Notes: generated by a model not told the origin, from the sequence alone. Shown: positions 17,307-25,700, counted from the stretch's first letter. The stretch is DNA of 64,000 nt from Endozoicomonas sp. SCSIO W0465 (GCF_023716865.1 NZ_CP092417.1:4070001-4134000); one strand, 5' to 3'. A program made the numbers and translations.

Positions 17307-17921
17307 ATGGATTGGAAAGAACGCACCAGAATCTTGTTGGCCAAACAGAAAATTTCCCAGACCGAACTGGCCCGACGACTCGGGGTTACCCGGTCTGCGG
17401 TCTCCGTCTGGCTGGGCACAAAAATGGATTTAAGCGAACACAACGAGACAATGGTTCAATACAAGATAGCCTCTGTGCTGGGCGTCTCCCAGGATTACCT
17501 GGCCACCGGCATCAGTCGTGAAACCCCCACCGGTAGAGCGGTTCCCCTGCTGGATGATGCAGCTGTAGCGGACTATGTTCTTCAACAGATAACACCGGAA
17601 AATACGCCCTGGATATACTGCCCTGAAGAGTGCAGCGAGCTAACTTTCTGTATCGTGACCCGGGGCAGTTCTATGGACAGTACGGGTACATCAGCTATTA
17701 ACATCCCTCTGCAGGCCAAAATTTTTATTGATCCCAAAGTCTCTCTTGAATTAGGCAATATCTGCCTGTTCAACGACACGGCCCCCGTACTGGGTAGCTA
17801 TGAAGAACTCAATGGCAAATCCATACTGGTCCTTGCCAACCCACGGTTCACACCGGTAGACGTGGTGCGTGATAACTACCTTGGCACCGTCGTTGGCATG
17901 TACCAGTCCTTAAAAAAATAG
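17307..17921 (+). CDS. CI-type phage repressor (XRE HTH + S24-like domain)
   Basis: The protein has 204 residues. The helix-turn-helix spans residues ~10-65 ('KISQTELARRLGVTRSAVSV'). The C-terminal S24/LexA-like fold includes 'VTRGSSMDS' (candidate catalytic Ser) and 'VVGMYQSLKK'. The usual Ala-Gly cleavage site is replaced by 'VPLLDDAAVADY', and I cannot place the catalytic Lys: the strand reads 'LFNDTAPVLGSYEE'. Autocleavage may therefore be lost. It is transcribed away from the DksA-like gene, and a palindromic operator lies 50-75 bp upstream. It maintains lysogeny by repressing the early operons. Confidence 0.85.
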   Translation: MDWKERTRILLAKQKISQTELARRLGVTRSAVSVWLGTKMDLSEHNETMVQYKIASVLGVSQDYLATGISRETPTGRAVPLLDDAAVADYVLQQITPENTPWIYCPEECSELTFCIVTRGSSMDSTGTSAINIPLQAKIFIDPKVSLELGNICLFNDTAPVLGSYEELNGKSILVLANPRFTPVDVVRDNYLGTVVGMYQSLKK

Positions 17922-17950
17922 GTTCTCTCCAGGAACCTATTTTATCTTTT
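17917..17950 (+). terminator. Terminator of the repressor gene
   Basis: AATAGGTTC and GAACCTATT form a 9 bp stem overlapping the repressor stop codon, followed by TTATCTTTT. Confidence 0.8.
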
Positions 17951-17972
17951 GTTGAAATTTTTCAAAAAGTAT

Positions 17973-18008
17973 TTGACAGAATTTTCTCCCGGGAGCAACC
18001 TATTGTTT
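17973..18008 (+). promoter_or_regulatory. Rightward early promoter region with second operator
   Basis: A consensus -35 TTGACA is at 17973-17978. It is followed by the palindrome CTCCCGGGAG and by GAGCAACCTATTGTTT (17993-18008). The last matches the cI operator core AGCAA-CTATTG. No perfect -10 is seen at ideal spacing. The layout suggests repression of the rightward genes by the same repressor. Confidence 0.5.
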
Positions 18009-18043
18009 AAAAATTCAAATAACAATTTAACGGTAAGACAACA

Positions 18044-18352
18044 ATGGACCTCGATACTCAGGGAAAGATTATTGAAGATGTCGCCAATGAAGTTGTTTCA
18101 CTTGAAGACCAGGCTGGCTTGTTAGAGCAACAGGCCAGGACATTAAGAAGCAAGGCAAATTCTGCTCGCACCACTCTCTTGCACACCATCGTTCATTTGA
18201 ACAGCTATCTGGTTCAACACACCGGTTCTGAGCGTGTTCTTCCAGAAGTCTTTCATATCAACAATCTGTTGATTGACCTCACCGACCAGTCCGGGCATGT
18301 GGAGATCACACCGCTGGATGATCTTAACCATTACCTGAAACCTGTCGGCTAA
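18044..18352 (+). CDS. Phage early hypothetical protein
   Basis: The product is a 102-residue protein that I do not recognise. The N-terminal 50 residues form an acidic coiled-coil-like helix ('VVSLEDQAGLLEQQARTLRS'). The rest is mixed and ends 'LDDLNHYLKPVG'. It is the first gene after the rightward operator, so probably repressed in the lysogen. Confidence 0.6.
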   Translation: MDLDTQGKIIEDVANEVVSLEDQAGLLEQQARTLRSKANSARTTLLHTIVHLNSYLVQHTGSERVLPEVFHINNLLIDLTDQSGHVEITPLDDLNHYLKPVG

Positions 18353-18400
18353 CCCCAACCCACTAACCACAACTCACAAACCACAACAAAAGGACTTGCC

Positions 18401-18811
18401 ATGACCGAAAGCAATGACGCTTCACGGCTGGACAAACTCGCCTACGAGTTAGAGCTGGCTAAACAGGCAGAACAACAGGCCAGGGACCACCGGCTCGCCA
18501 TTGAACAGGAATTATGCACCTTCGTTGGCGTCAAAGACGAAGGGAGCTACTCCACCAAGGGCGACTATTACAAAGTCACCACCGTGTCAGGTTTCACACG
18601 AACACTGGATGCGGATAAGTGGCAGCAAGTGAAAAGCCGTATTCCCGAGACCATCGCTGCCAAGGTGGTCAGAACCAAACTGGAGATTGATACCCGTCAG
18701 TTGAAGAGCCTGCAAGGCCTTGACCCAGCCCACTACAACATTGTGGCAGAAGCGATCACGACAAAACCGAAAAAAGTCAGCGTCAAATATGAACGACTGG
18801 AGGTGCAGTAA
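18401..18811 (+). CDS. Phage early hypothetical protein
   Basis: The product is a 136-residue protein. A start codon at 18401 follows AAAAGGACTTGCC. The N-terminal ~45 residues form a helical coiled segment ('LAKQAEQQARDHRLAIEQEL'), then a small alpha/beta domain with 'DADKWQQVKSRIP'. It shares the last base of its stop with the next start, indicating coupling to the AAA ATPase. This gene pair is typical of phage single-strand annealing or recombination modules, but the function is not known. Confidence 0.6.
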   Translation: MTESNDASRLDKLAYELELAKQAEQQARDHRLAIEQELCTFVGVKDEGSYSTKGDYYKVTTVSGFTRTLDADKWQQVKSRIPETIAAKVVRTKLEIDTRQLKSLQGLDPAHYNIVAEAITTKPKKVSVKYERLEVQ

Positions 18812-19167
18812 TGGCCATCTCTCTGGAATCCATCAGCCGTTCTTCCGGCATCAAGGCACCACGGATTGTAGTGTATGGCCCGGCCGGTGTCGGCAAGACC
18901 ACATTAGGTTGTGGAGCGCCCAACCCTATTTTTATCCAGACTGAGGATGGCCTGGGAAAGTTAGAGGTGGATGCTTTCCCCATGATGACCTCATTTCAGG
19001 ATGTGCTGGATGCGCTCTCTGCTTTATATACGTCGGAGCATCAGTATCAGACCGTCATCATTGATAGCCTCGACCATCTGGAACCCCTGGTCTGGCAACA
19101 TCTGTGCGACCACTATATCGGTCCCAAAGGCGAGCGTTACCAATCCGTTGAGGACTTCGGTTATGGC
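18811..19167 (+). pseudogene. Phage AAA ATPase (AAA_24-like), truncated by IS
   Basis: 119 codons remain. Walker A 'GPAGVGKTT' (residues ~24-32) and Walker B 'TVIIDSLDHL' (~80-89) identify a RecA-like/AAA_24 ATPase of phage recombination modules. The gene stops at the edge of the IS50-like element (19168). The rest is missing from the window: after the element the sequence resumes inside a different gene, so DNA between the two was deleted. The fusion frame adds IS-encoded residues up to 19326. Confidence 0.8.
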
Positions 19168-20957
19168 CTGACTCTTGATCACATCTCTCCAGCGCTGAAC
19201 TGCCGGGCTATCTGCCAGGTTTTTACCCGATCCTGCAATTTCGCCCAGCCTTCCCATACCACTAACCAGCCGGGCTGCCCTGTATGCTTTGAATCACCCC
19301 AACCACCAAGCCGAGCAATCGTTTGAAGCAGCCAAGTGACTGTTGGCGGCTTATCGGGCAACGCTTTTTTTCATAGGTTAGCCAGAGAACCTGCCATTCA
19401 TCATCACTGACCACCTCATTCGCGAGTGTTTTTTCACTCCAAAGCTTTCTGTCTTTGTGCTGTCTCTTGATCACAAATAGCTACCTTGTTCTATCATTTC
19501 TCACTGATAAAACAGGTCATGCTTCCACTTTCTCCTAAACCATGGTCAGAACTAACTTTTGGATGTGCTGATTTGGGCGATACTCGACGTACAAAACGAC
19601 TTGTCAAAGTTGCTGCCGAGCTTTCAGCTCATACCGGTAATTCTTTGTCATCTTCATGCGAAGGTTATACCGCACTGGTAACTGGAGCTTACCGGCTGAT
19701 TGAGAATGAGGCCGTAAAGCCTGAAGCAATAGCTGAGGCAGGCTTTCAGGCAACTGCCAAAATAGCGAGACAGTCTCGCCTACTTCTGGCTCTCGAAGAT
19801 ACAACAACCCTGGGTTATAAACATGCTGTCAGATCCGAGCTTGGTGATCTTGGAGGTCCTGAAGGCTCTAAAACCAGAGGATTCCACGTCCACTCTGTCT
19901 TCTTGGTTGATGCGGATACAGAGCGAAGCATTGGGCTTATTGATCAAGAACGATGGGTTAGAGAGGACGTTCAGCGGGGGAAAAAGAACCAACGTCGTCA
20001 GCTACCTTACGAGGGAAAGGAAAGCTTTAAGTGGCAAAGAGCCTCTGAAAACACAGAACAAAGGATGGGGGGTAAAATGCCTGACATCATCAGTGTTTGC
20101 GACCGGGAGGCGGATATATACGAATATATGCACTACAAACTGGATAACCGACAGCGGTTTGTTGTAAGAGCTACACAAAACAGAATCCTGGTGGATGGCG
20201 AACTCTTATTATTTGATTCCTTAGCTCAGACTGAAGTGTTGGGGAAATATACGATAGTGGTTCCTCAAAAAGGAGGTAGAAAGAAGCGAAAGGCAACGCT
20301 GCAGGTCAAAAGAAAGAAGATGACAATACAGGCGCCGCAAAGGCCAGGCGGCAGGCCGGAACCGGTAACTATGAATATTGTGTCGGCTGAAGAGATTGGC
20401 AATGACTCCGAAGACCGTTTGCACTGGGTACTATTGACAACTGAAGATATTGAAACATTCGAAGACTGTCGCTCTATCATTCGATTTTACGAGCTCCGAT
20501 GGCGAATAGAAGAGTTCCATAAGGCTTGGAAATCGGGAGCAGGAGTAGAAAGGCTTCGTCTGCAATCTCCGGATAACATTGAACGACTTGCGGTCATATT
20601 AATGTTTGTCGCTGTCAGACTAATGCAAATCCGTGAAGCATTAATGTTACCGAATGACAGGCAGCACAAAGACAGAAAGCTTTGGAGTGAAAAAACACTC
20701 GCGAATGAGGTGGTCAGTGATGATGAATGGCAGGTTCTCTGGCTAACCTATGAAAAAAAAGCGTTGCCCGATAAGCCGCCAACAGTCACTTGGCTGCTTC
20801 AAACGATTGCTCGGCTTGGTGGTTGGGGTGATTCAAAGCATACAGGGCAGCCCGGCTGGTTAGTGGTATGGGAAGGCTGGGCGAAATTGCAGGATCGGGT
20901 AAAAACCTGGCAGATAGCCCGGCAGTTCAGCGCTGGAGAGATGTGATCAAGAGTCAG
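19168..20957 (+). mobile_element. IS50-like element with inverted 292 bp end duplication (copy a)
   Basis: A complete 1498 bp IS50-like unit (19460-20957; ends CTGTCTCTTGATCAC and GTGATCAAGAGTCAG) is preceded directly by 292 bp (19168-19459) that are the inverted copy of its own right end. The join is at a CTG shared by both sequences. This gives the element two right ends. The same variant occurs at 36725-38682. Confidence 0.88.
19519..20946 (+). CDS. IS50/Tn5-like transposase (copy a)
   Basis: The enzyme has 475 residues from ATG 19519, matching the 476 residues of the Tn5 enzyme; an upstream TTG at 19486 would add 11. Conserved blocks: 'ADLGDTRRTKRLVKVAAEL', 'LALEDTTTLGYKH' with the first Asp, 'SVCDREADIYEYM' with the second Asp, and YREK 'YELRWRIEEFHKAWKSGAG' with the catalytic Glu. 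The frame is intact. Identical intact copies are b and g. Confidence 0.95.
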   Translation: MLPLSPKPWSELTFGCADLGDTRRTKRLVKVAAELSAHTGNSLSSSCEGYTALVTGAYRLIENEAVKPEAIAEAGFQATAKIARQSRLLLALEDTTTLGYKHAVRSELGDLGGPEGSKTRGFHVHSVFLVDADTERSIGLIDQERWVREDVQRGKKNQRRQLPYEGKESFKWQRASENTEQRMGGKMPDIISVCDREADIYEYMHYKLDNRQRFVVRATQNRILVDGELLLFDSLAQTEVLGKYTIVVPQKGGRKKRKATLQVKRKKMTIQAPQRPGGRPEPVTMNIVSAEEIGNDSEDRLHWVLLTTEDIETFEDCRSIIRFYELRWRIEEFHKAWKSGAGVERLRLQSPDNIERLAVILMFVAVRLMQIREALMLPNDRQHKDRKLWSEKTLANEVVSDDEWQVLWLTYEKKALPDKPPTVTWLLQTIARLGGWGDSKHTGQPGWLVVWEGWAKLQDRVKTWQIARQFSAGEM

Positions 20958-21515
20958 GTCAAAGAGTGCCCGGAGTGCTTTGCGCTGATACTCGCAGGCC
21001 TGCGGGTTTGCCCAGATTGCAGCTATGAATTTCCTGCCAGGGAAAAACACGAATCAGAAGCCTCAACGGCTGCGTTGCTCTCTGCCCAGGTTGAACCGGA
21101 ATGGTTTGAAGTAGATGAAGTCATCTACTCCATCCATGAAAAGTTTGGCAAACCACCCTCTATTCAAGTCAGCTATCGCTGCGGCCTTGAAACCATTCGA
21201 GAGTGGATCTGCTTCCAACACGGTGGTTATGCCCGACAGAAAGCAGTCATGTGGTGGGTAAAACGCTTCGGCCACCTCCCCTGCCCTCAGTTAACAGAAG
21301 ACGCCTATCAGCAACTGACTGACACCAGAGACATGAAAGAACCCTGCCGTATAGAGGCCATTCAAGATGGCCGCTGGCAGAAGATTCGAGCCTACGACTT
21401 TGCTGTAAAAGCAGGAACACCCAGCGAATGGAATGACAACCCCACAAGCAGGCCACAGCCGACAAAGCTGACGCCAGCTGGCGTTGATGTTTTTGATACG
21501 GATATTGACTTTTAA
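20958..21515 (+). pseudogene. 3' end of a phage helicase gene
   Basis: About 185 C-terminal residues remain. They start with a four-Cys zinc ribbon ('KECPECF' ... 'RVCPDCSYEFP') followed by an alpha/beta tail and 'DVFDTDIDF'. This tail is typical of phage DEAD/DEAH helicases that follow the AAA_24 ATPase gene. The N-terminal helicase motor was lost at the IS junction. The same fragment is duplicated at 38683-39240 inside the second composite transposon. Confidence 0.7.
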
Positions 21516-21529
21516 TTCAGGGAACTGAA

Positions 21530-21787
21530 ATGAACACAGAATTGCTGCTATATGCCCGCTACGAACAGCCCTACGTCAGACTGGAAGAGATCTGCCAGGA
21601 GTTCTTTGGCCTCAGTGAGCGTAAAGCAAAAATGGCCGCAGCCGCCCAGGAACTGCCCGTTCCGGTGGTTCGGGTCACCGCCAGCAAAAAATCGCCTATG
21701 ATGGTAAAGCTCTCAGACTTGGCAGCCTATCTGGACTCCAGGCATGAGACTTACAGCAATACTTGGGAGAAGGTTCAGGGTGTATAG
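21530..21787 (+). CDS. PrtN-like pyocin activator family protein
   Basis: The protein has 85 residues. The sequence begins 'MNTELLLYARYEQPYVRLEE', with 'FFGLSERKAKMAAAAQELPV' and 'VKLSDLAAYLDSRH', matching the PyocinActivator (PrtN) family in order and length. It is a small DNA-binding activator found in phages and pyocin clusters. It follows the helicase fragment by 14 bp with a GGGA site. An identical second copy is at 39255-39512. Confidence 0.85.
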   Translation: MNTELLLYARYEQPYVRLEEICQEFFGLSERKAKMAAAAQELPVPVVRVTASKKSPMMVKLSDLAAYLDSRHETYSNTWEKVQGV

Positions 21788-22110
21788 TCGTGCTTTGATT
21801 GAACTTTTTCTTGAAAAAATTATCAAATAGTTCAGCCTAATGAATAAATTAGCTGCATATATGCCTTTTTATATACTTATCGTATACTTGCCGATAATTT
21901 ATGAACACATCAGAGATAAAGGAAATGGCTAAAGCAACTGTCTTCGATATAGCTACCTATATCCTCAAAAAGCAAGGGGATATGTCGGCTATGAAGCTTC
22001 AGAAGCTTGTCTACTACAGCCAAGCCTGGTCTTTGGTTTGGGACGATAAGCCGCTATTTCAAAGCAGAATTGAAGCTTGGGCTAATGGTCCCGTATCACC
22101 TCAGTTATAT

Positions 22111-23608
22111 CTGTCTCTTGATCACAAATAGCTACCTTGTTCTATCATTTCTCACTGATAAAACAGGTCATGCTTCCACTTTCTCCTAAACCATGGTCAG
22201 AACTAACTTTTGGATGTGCTGATTTGGGCGATACTCGACGTACAAAACGACTTGTCAAAGTTGCTGCCGAGCTTTCAGCTCATACCGGTAATTCTTTGTC
22301 ATCTTCATGCGAAGGTTATACCGCACTGGTAACTGGAGCTTACCGGCTGATTGAGAATGAGGCCGTAAAGCCTGAAGCAATAGCTGAGGCAGGCTTTCAG
22401 GCAACTGCCAAAATAGCGAGACAGTCTCGCCTACTTCTGGCTCTCGAAGATACAACAACCCTGGGTTATAAACATGCTGTCAGATCCGAGCTTGGTGATC
22501 TTGGAGGTCCTGAAGGCTCTAAAACCAGAGGATTCCACGTCCACTCTGTCTTCTTGGTTGATGCGGATACAGAGCGAAGCATTGGGCTTATTGATCAAGA
22601 ACGATGGGTTAGAGAGGACGTTCAGCGGGGGAAAAAGAACCAACGTCGTCAGCTACCTTACGAGGGAAAGGAAAGCTTTAAGTGGCAAAGAGCCTCTGAA
22701 AACACAGAACAAAGGATGGGGGGTAAAATGCCTGACATCATCAGTGTTTGCGACCGGGAGGCGGATATATACGAATATATGCACTACAAACTGGATAACC
22801 GACAGCGGTTTGTTGTAAGAGCTACACAAAACAGAATCCTGGTGGATGGCGAACTCTTATTATTTGATTCCTTAGCTCAGACTGAAGTGTTGGGGAAATA
22901 TACGATAGTGGTTCCTCAAAAAGGAGGTAGAAAGAAGCGAAAGGCAACGCTGCAGGTCAAAAGAAAGAAGATGACAATACAGGCGCCGCAAAGGCCAGGC
23001 GGCAGGCCGGAACCGGTAACTATGAATATTGTGTCGGCTGAAGAGATTGGCAATGACTCCGAAGACCGTTTGCACTGGGTACTATTGACAACTGAAGATA
23101 TTGAAACATTCGAAGACTGTCGCTCTATCATTCGATTTTACGAGCTCCGATGGCGAATAGAAGAGTTCCATAAGGCTTGGAAATCGGGAGCAGGAGTAGA
23201 AAGGCTTCGTCTGCAATCTCCGGATAACATTGAACGACTTGCGGTCATATTAATGTTTGTCGCTGTCAGACTAATGCAAATCCGTGAAGCATTAATGTTA
23301 CCGAATGACAGGCAGCACAAAGACAGAAAGCTTTGGAGTGAAAAAACACTCGCGAATGAGGTGGTCAGTGATGATGAATGGCAGGTTCTCTGGCTAACCT
23401 ATGAAAAAAAAGCGTTGCCCGATAAGCCGCCAACAGTCACTTGGCTGCTTCAAACGATTGCTCGGCTTGGTGGTTGGGGTGATTCAAAGCATACAGGGCA
23501 GCCCGGCTGGTTAGTGGTATGGGAAGGCTGGGCGAAATTGCAGGATCGGGTAAAAACCTGGCAGATAGCCCGGCAGTTCAGCGCTGGAGAGATGTGATCA
23601 AGAGTCAG
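22111..23608 (+). mobile_element. IS50-like element (copy b)
   Basis: This is a complete 1498 bp copy, with ends CTGTCTCTTGATCAC / GTGATCAAGAGTCAG and the 8 bp duplication AGTTATAT at 22103-22110 and 23609-23616. It interrupts the Panacea gene. Confidence 0.93.
22170..23597 (+). CDS. IS50/Tn5-like transposase (copy b)
   Basis: The protein has 475 residues, the same as copy a, with intact catalytic blocks 'LALEDTTTLG', 'SVCDREADIY' and YREK. Together with copy a it could mobilise the segment between them. Confidence 0.95.
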   Translation: MLPLSPKPWSELTFGCADLGDTRRTKRLVKVAAELSAHTGNSLSSSCEGYTALVTGAYRLIENEAVKPEAIAEAGFQATAKIARQSRLLLALEDTTTLGYKHAVRSELGDLGGPEGSKTRGFHVHSVFLVDADTERSIGLIDQERWVREDVQRGKKNQRRQLPYEGKESFKWQRASENTEQRMGGKMPDIISVCDREADIYEYMHYKLDNRQRFVVRATQNRILVDGELLLFDSLAQTEVLGKYTIVVPQKGGRKKRKATLQVKRKKMTIQAPQRPGGRPEPVTMNIVSAEEIGNDSEDRLHWVLLTTEDIETFEDCRSIIRFYELRWRIEEFHKAWKSGAGVERLRLQSPDNIERLAVILMFVAVRLMQIREALMLPNDRQHKDRKLWSEKTLANEVVSDDEWQVLWLTYEKKALPDKPPTVTWLLQTIARLGGWGDSKHTGQPGWLVVWEGWAKLQDRVKTWQIARQFSAGEM

Positions 23609-23871
23609 AGTTATATGGGGTACACCGTGGTATGTACAGGGTATCAGCCGGTACCTTCTCCAGCCTGGCCAAGGCAACCCTGTCAGAGCCCCAAAAAGAG
23701 ACGATTGATACCGTGCTACAAGCCTATGGGCATAAGTCTGCCCAATGGCTCAGCGATCAAACTCATGCCGAACTACCTTGGCAGAATGCGCGGGCTGGCC
23801 TTGCCGATTCAGCCCGCAGCAGCTCACCTATCACGCATGAAGCTATGGCTGAGTATTACGGTTCGCTATAA

Positions 23872-24305
23872 GTGCCAAAAAGAAACAACAAAAAAATACC
23901 TAAAGCGGCAACGCAGCGTGTTGATCGCAAGCAAGTCAGAACACCGCCCCAGCAAATTGATAGCAAGCCATCCTGGCGTTTTTCTACGGTTGATAAGGCT
24001 GGTCCCTTCGCGTGGCCAGCAGGCACGAAACGGAACTTGAGATTGTAAAAAAACTCCACAGTTTTGATAGTATGGAATGGTCTCAAATCGAAGGAAAACA
24101 GCACCACGCAATCGCTGTCGAGAGATTATCAAAAGCCGCTCAGGATAGACTTCAGCAGATCAAGCAAGATGACATAGACGAAGTGTTTTCCTTTCACTTG
24201 CAAGGAAAGCCCAGAATATTTTGTATCCAGGATCGCCATATAGCCAAGTTACTTTGGTACGATCCAGACCATCAAGTTTGCCCTTCCAAGAAAAAGAACA
24301 CATAG
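23872..24305 (+). pseudogene. Panacea-partner gene, frameshifted
   Basis: The gene begins at GTG 23872 right after the Panacea stop. The first frame reads 'SKPSWRFSTVDKAGPFAWP' and then hits a stop at 24048. The sense continues in another frame from about 24015: 'ELEIVKKLHSFDSMEWSQI', then 'LLWYDPDHQVCPSKKKNT'. The ordering (W-x-F, D-x-x-GPF, M-x-W, W-x-DP-x-H-x-x-PS) matches the protein often encoded beside Panacea genes, presumably the toxin or effector. One indel near 24010-24030 separates the frames. Both partners of the pair are therefore broken. Confidence 0.65.
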
Positions 24306-24344
24306 CACGCATGATAAGAGTATCCGGAATACCTGAGCAGGGAC

Positions 24345-24746
24345 TTACAGCTCCAAGCCCTGCAAAGACCGGGCAACCCGGGGAAACTCAGAAATTACTT
24401 TTTTATCCATGGTAAACAGCTTCGTGCAAAGGCTCATTGCTAAAGAAACATATTCACAGTCGTATGCAGAACAATTGCTCTGGTTTACCAGCGATAAAAC
24501 ACCGAGGGATTTTATGTCGTATTCATTGCCAGACATCAGTAGTTCAGCCTCCTGCTGTATCTGAAGTGCTTTCTCGTAAGTGATCAGGCCTTTTCTTAAA
24601 TACAGCGCCAGCACATTCCTGAATTCACTCCGCCACAAATAAGGAGCAACCCAAACCGGTTCCATCTCAAGCAGCTTTTCCGCATATGGCGTGAATTGAG
24701 TTGGCAGGTATAAATACACCAGTATGTTGGTATCAGCTACAATCAT
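24345..24746 (-). CDS. vapC: VapC-type PIN-domain toxin
   Basis: The protein has 133 residues. A PIN nuclease domain starts with 'MIVADTNILVYLY' (catalytic Asp at residue 5), continues with 'WRSEFRNVLALYLRKGLI' (Glu), and has late acidic residues in 'CSAYDCEYVSLA'. Such toxins cleave tRNA or rRNA. The start overlaps the antitoxin stop by 4 bp, forming a standard pair. Confidence 0.92.
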   Translation of the reverse strand: MIVADTNILVYLYLPTQFTPYAEKLLEMEPVWVAPYLWRSEFRNVLALYLRKGLITYEKALQIQQEAELLMSGNEYDIKSLGVLSLVNQSNCSAYDCEYVSLAMSLCTKLFTMDKKVISEFPRVARSLQGLEL

Positions 24747-24985
24747 GGCCTGCCTTCATTAATCGCATTCTGAATGTCGTCAATATCAATGACACTTGGA
24801 TCAATGTCCCGACGCAGCTCTCTGGCTCGCTGCAAATGCTCAGACGCGTCTATTCGTTTAGGCAGTAGCGTCTGTTCAAGACAATGAATCAGCTCACTGT
24901 TAATGCTTCTGTGATTCGCTGTAGCGGACTCTTTTAGCCTGTTGTAGAGAGTATCGGGTATGTTTTTTATCGTCAGTGCTGGCAT
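24743..24985 (-). CDS. vapB: VapB/FitA-type ribbon-helix-helix antitoxin
   Basis: The protein has 80 residues from ATG 24985, which follows a GAGGTGAGC ribosome site; a longer frame upstream to 25114 lacks support. The N-terminal strand-helix-helix 'PALTIKNIPDTLYNRLKESA' is an RHH domain of the FitA/Arc type. The C-terminal 'RELRRDIDPSVIDIDDIQNA' would wrap VapC. It is divergent from the HigA-like gene at 25130. Confidence 0.9.
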   Translation of the reverse strand: MPALTIKNIPDTLYNRLKESATANHRSINSELIHCLEQTLLPKRIDASEHLQRARELRRDIDPSVIDIDDIQNAINEGRP

Positions 24986-25129
24986 ATGCTCACCTCGGAA
25001 ACTATAAATAGTTTCATTATGGTTGCAATATGGTTTCCTTGCAAGCCAGCACCATACATATATAAAGCATATTGCCTTACTCGCAGAGCACGATAAATTG
25101 TTCAAAAGGTACACAAAAGAGGCTGACGC

Positions 25130-25555
25130 ATGAAATATGTCAATTTAAAAGAAAAAGCAGTGGCCCTTTTTTCAGAGGCCCGTTTCATCAGTCGCATCCA
25201 CAATGAAGCCGAGTACGAGCAGGCTCTGGAATTAATGGATGAATTGATTGAAGACTATGACCGATACCTGCCACTGATCGAGGTGCTTTCTGTCGCTATT
25301 GAAAAGTGGGAAGACGAATCAGAAGAGTTTTCAGAATTTAACCGCCGAATCGAAGCACTGGATGATGGTGTCGCTATTCTTCGGACGTTGATGGATCAGT
25401 ACCACTTAAAGGCAGATGACCTTAAAACTGAACTAGGCAGCAAAAGTCTGGTATCCATGATTTTGAACGGAACAAGAAACCTGACAAGAGACCATATACA
25501 GGCTCTCTCTGAGCGGTTCAAAATTTCACCGTCTGTATTTTTTCACAAAGCCTGA
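25130..25555 (+). CDS. HigA-family antitoxin without adjacent toxin
   Basis: The protein has 141 residues. The N-terminal 90 residues form helices ('FISRIHNEAEYEQALELMDE'), followed by a C-terminal helix-turn-helix ('LKTELGSKSLVSMILNG', then 'HIQALSERFKISPSVFF'). This is the COG5499 HigA architecture. No HigB-like reading frame lies upstream (the vapB promoter is there) or downstream (a gene remnant and IS copy c). It is an orphan or the survivor of a disrupted pair. Confidence 0.78.
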   Translation: MKYVNLKEKAVALFSEARFISRIHNEAEYEQALELMDELIEDYDRYLPLIEVLSVAIEKWEDESEEFSEFNRRIEALDDGVAILRTLMDQYHLKADDLKTELGSKSLVSMILNGTRNLTRDHIQALSERFKISPSVFFHKA

Positions 25556-25589
25556 GCCGGTTTCGTAAGGTGTGACATCACATTGCGCC

Positions 25590-25700
25590 TTACACTTCTT
25601 CCGCTTTCTCCTGCAGCAACCTCTTTTTCATTTGAGTATTCCTGACCTCATTATCAGCCCAAAACTGTTCTTCAATGGCCTTGCAACGCCCCCATAAGTC
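25590..25700 (-). pseudogene. 3' remnant of an unknown gene cut by IS50-like copy c
   Basis: A minus-strand frame enters from the IS edge and reads 'DLWGRCKAIEEQFWADNEVR' and on to '...LLQEKAEEV' and stop, 36 residues. It ends in a hairpin-like GTAAGG...CCTTAC sequence. The upstream part is not adjacent. On the same strand, the next host fragment beyond the IS stack is the DUF3987 gene at 32927, which also lacks its 3' end, so this may be its tail; that link is inference. Confidence 0.45.

Larger units (their letters stand above)
19168..23608 (+). mobile_element. Composite transposon, donor-like copy (IS50-like ends)
   Basis: Two IS50-like elements (19168-20957 and 22111-23608) enclose 1153 bp holding a helicase 3' end, prtN and the 5' half of a Panacea gene. 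Both outer ends are of the same type (CTGACTCTTGATCAC). No outer target duplication is found here: the left flank ends GGTTATGGC and the right flank begins AGTTATATG. The unit was therefore assembled in place. The same unit at 36725-44622 is flanked by 9 bp repeats. Confidence 0.85.
21901..23871 (+). pseudogene. Panacea (DUF4065/SocA-like) antitoxin-domain gene split by IS50-like copy b
   Basis: The N-terminal part (21901-22110, 70 codons) has the Panacea core 'MKLQKLVYYSQAWSLVW' and 'EAWANGPVSPQLY'. The gene resumes after the IS at 23617 with 'GVHRGMYRVSAGTFSSLA' and ends 'ITHEAMAEYYGSL' at 23871. The 8 bp AGTTATAT is duplicated at both junctions, so the original gene encoded roughly 155 residues. 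Panacea proteins are known as antitoxins for many unrelated toxins. The downstream gene begins directly after the stop. An AT-rich promoter region lies at 21800-21900. Confidence 0.85.

Noticed and set aside
20868..21515. 215-residue fusion starting inside the IS50-like element
   Set aside because: The first 30 residues come from an out-of-frame reading of the IS; the native part is the helicase tail from 20958.
24986..25114. Upstream extension of vapB
   Set aside because: The extension is Cys/Trp-rich and lies over the divergent promoter; the ATG at 24985 has a good ribosome site and begins the RHH domain.
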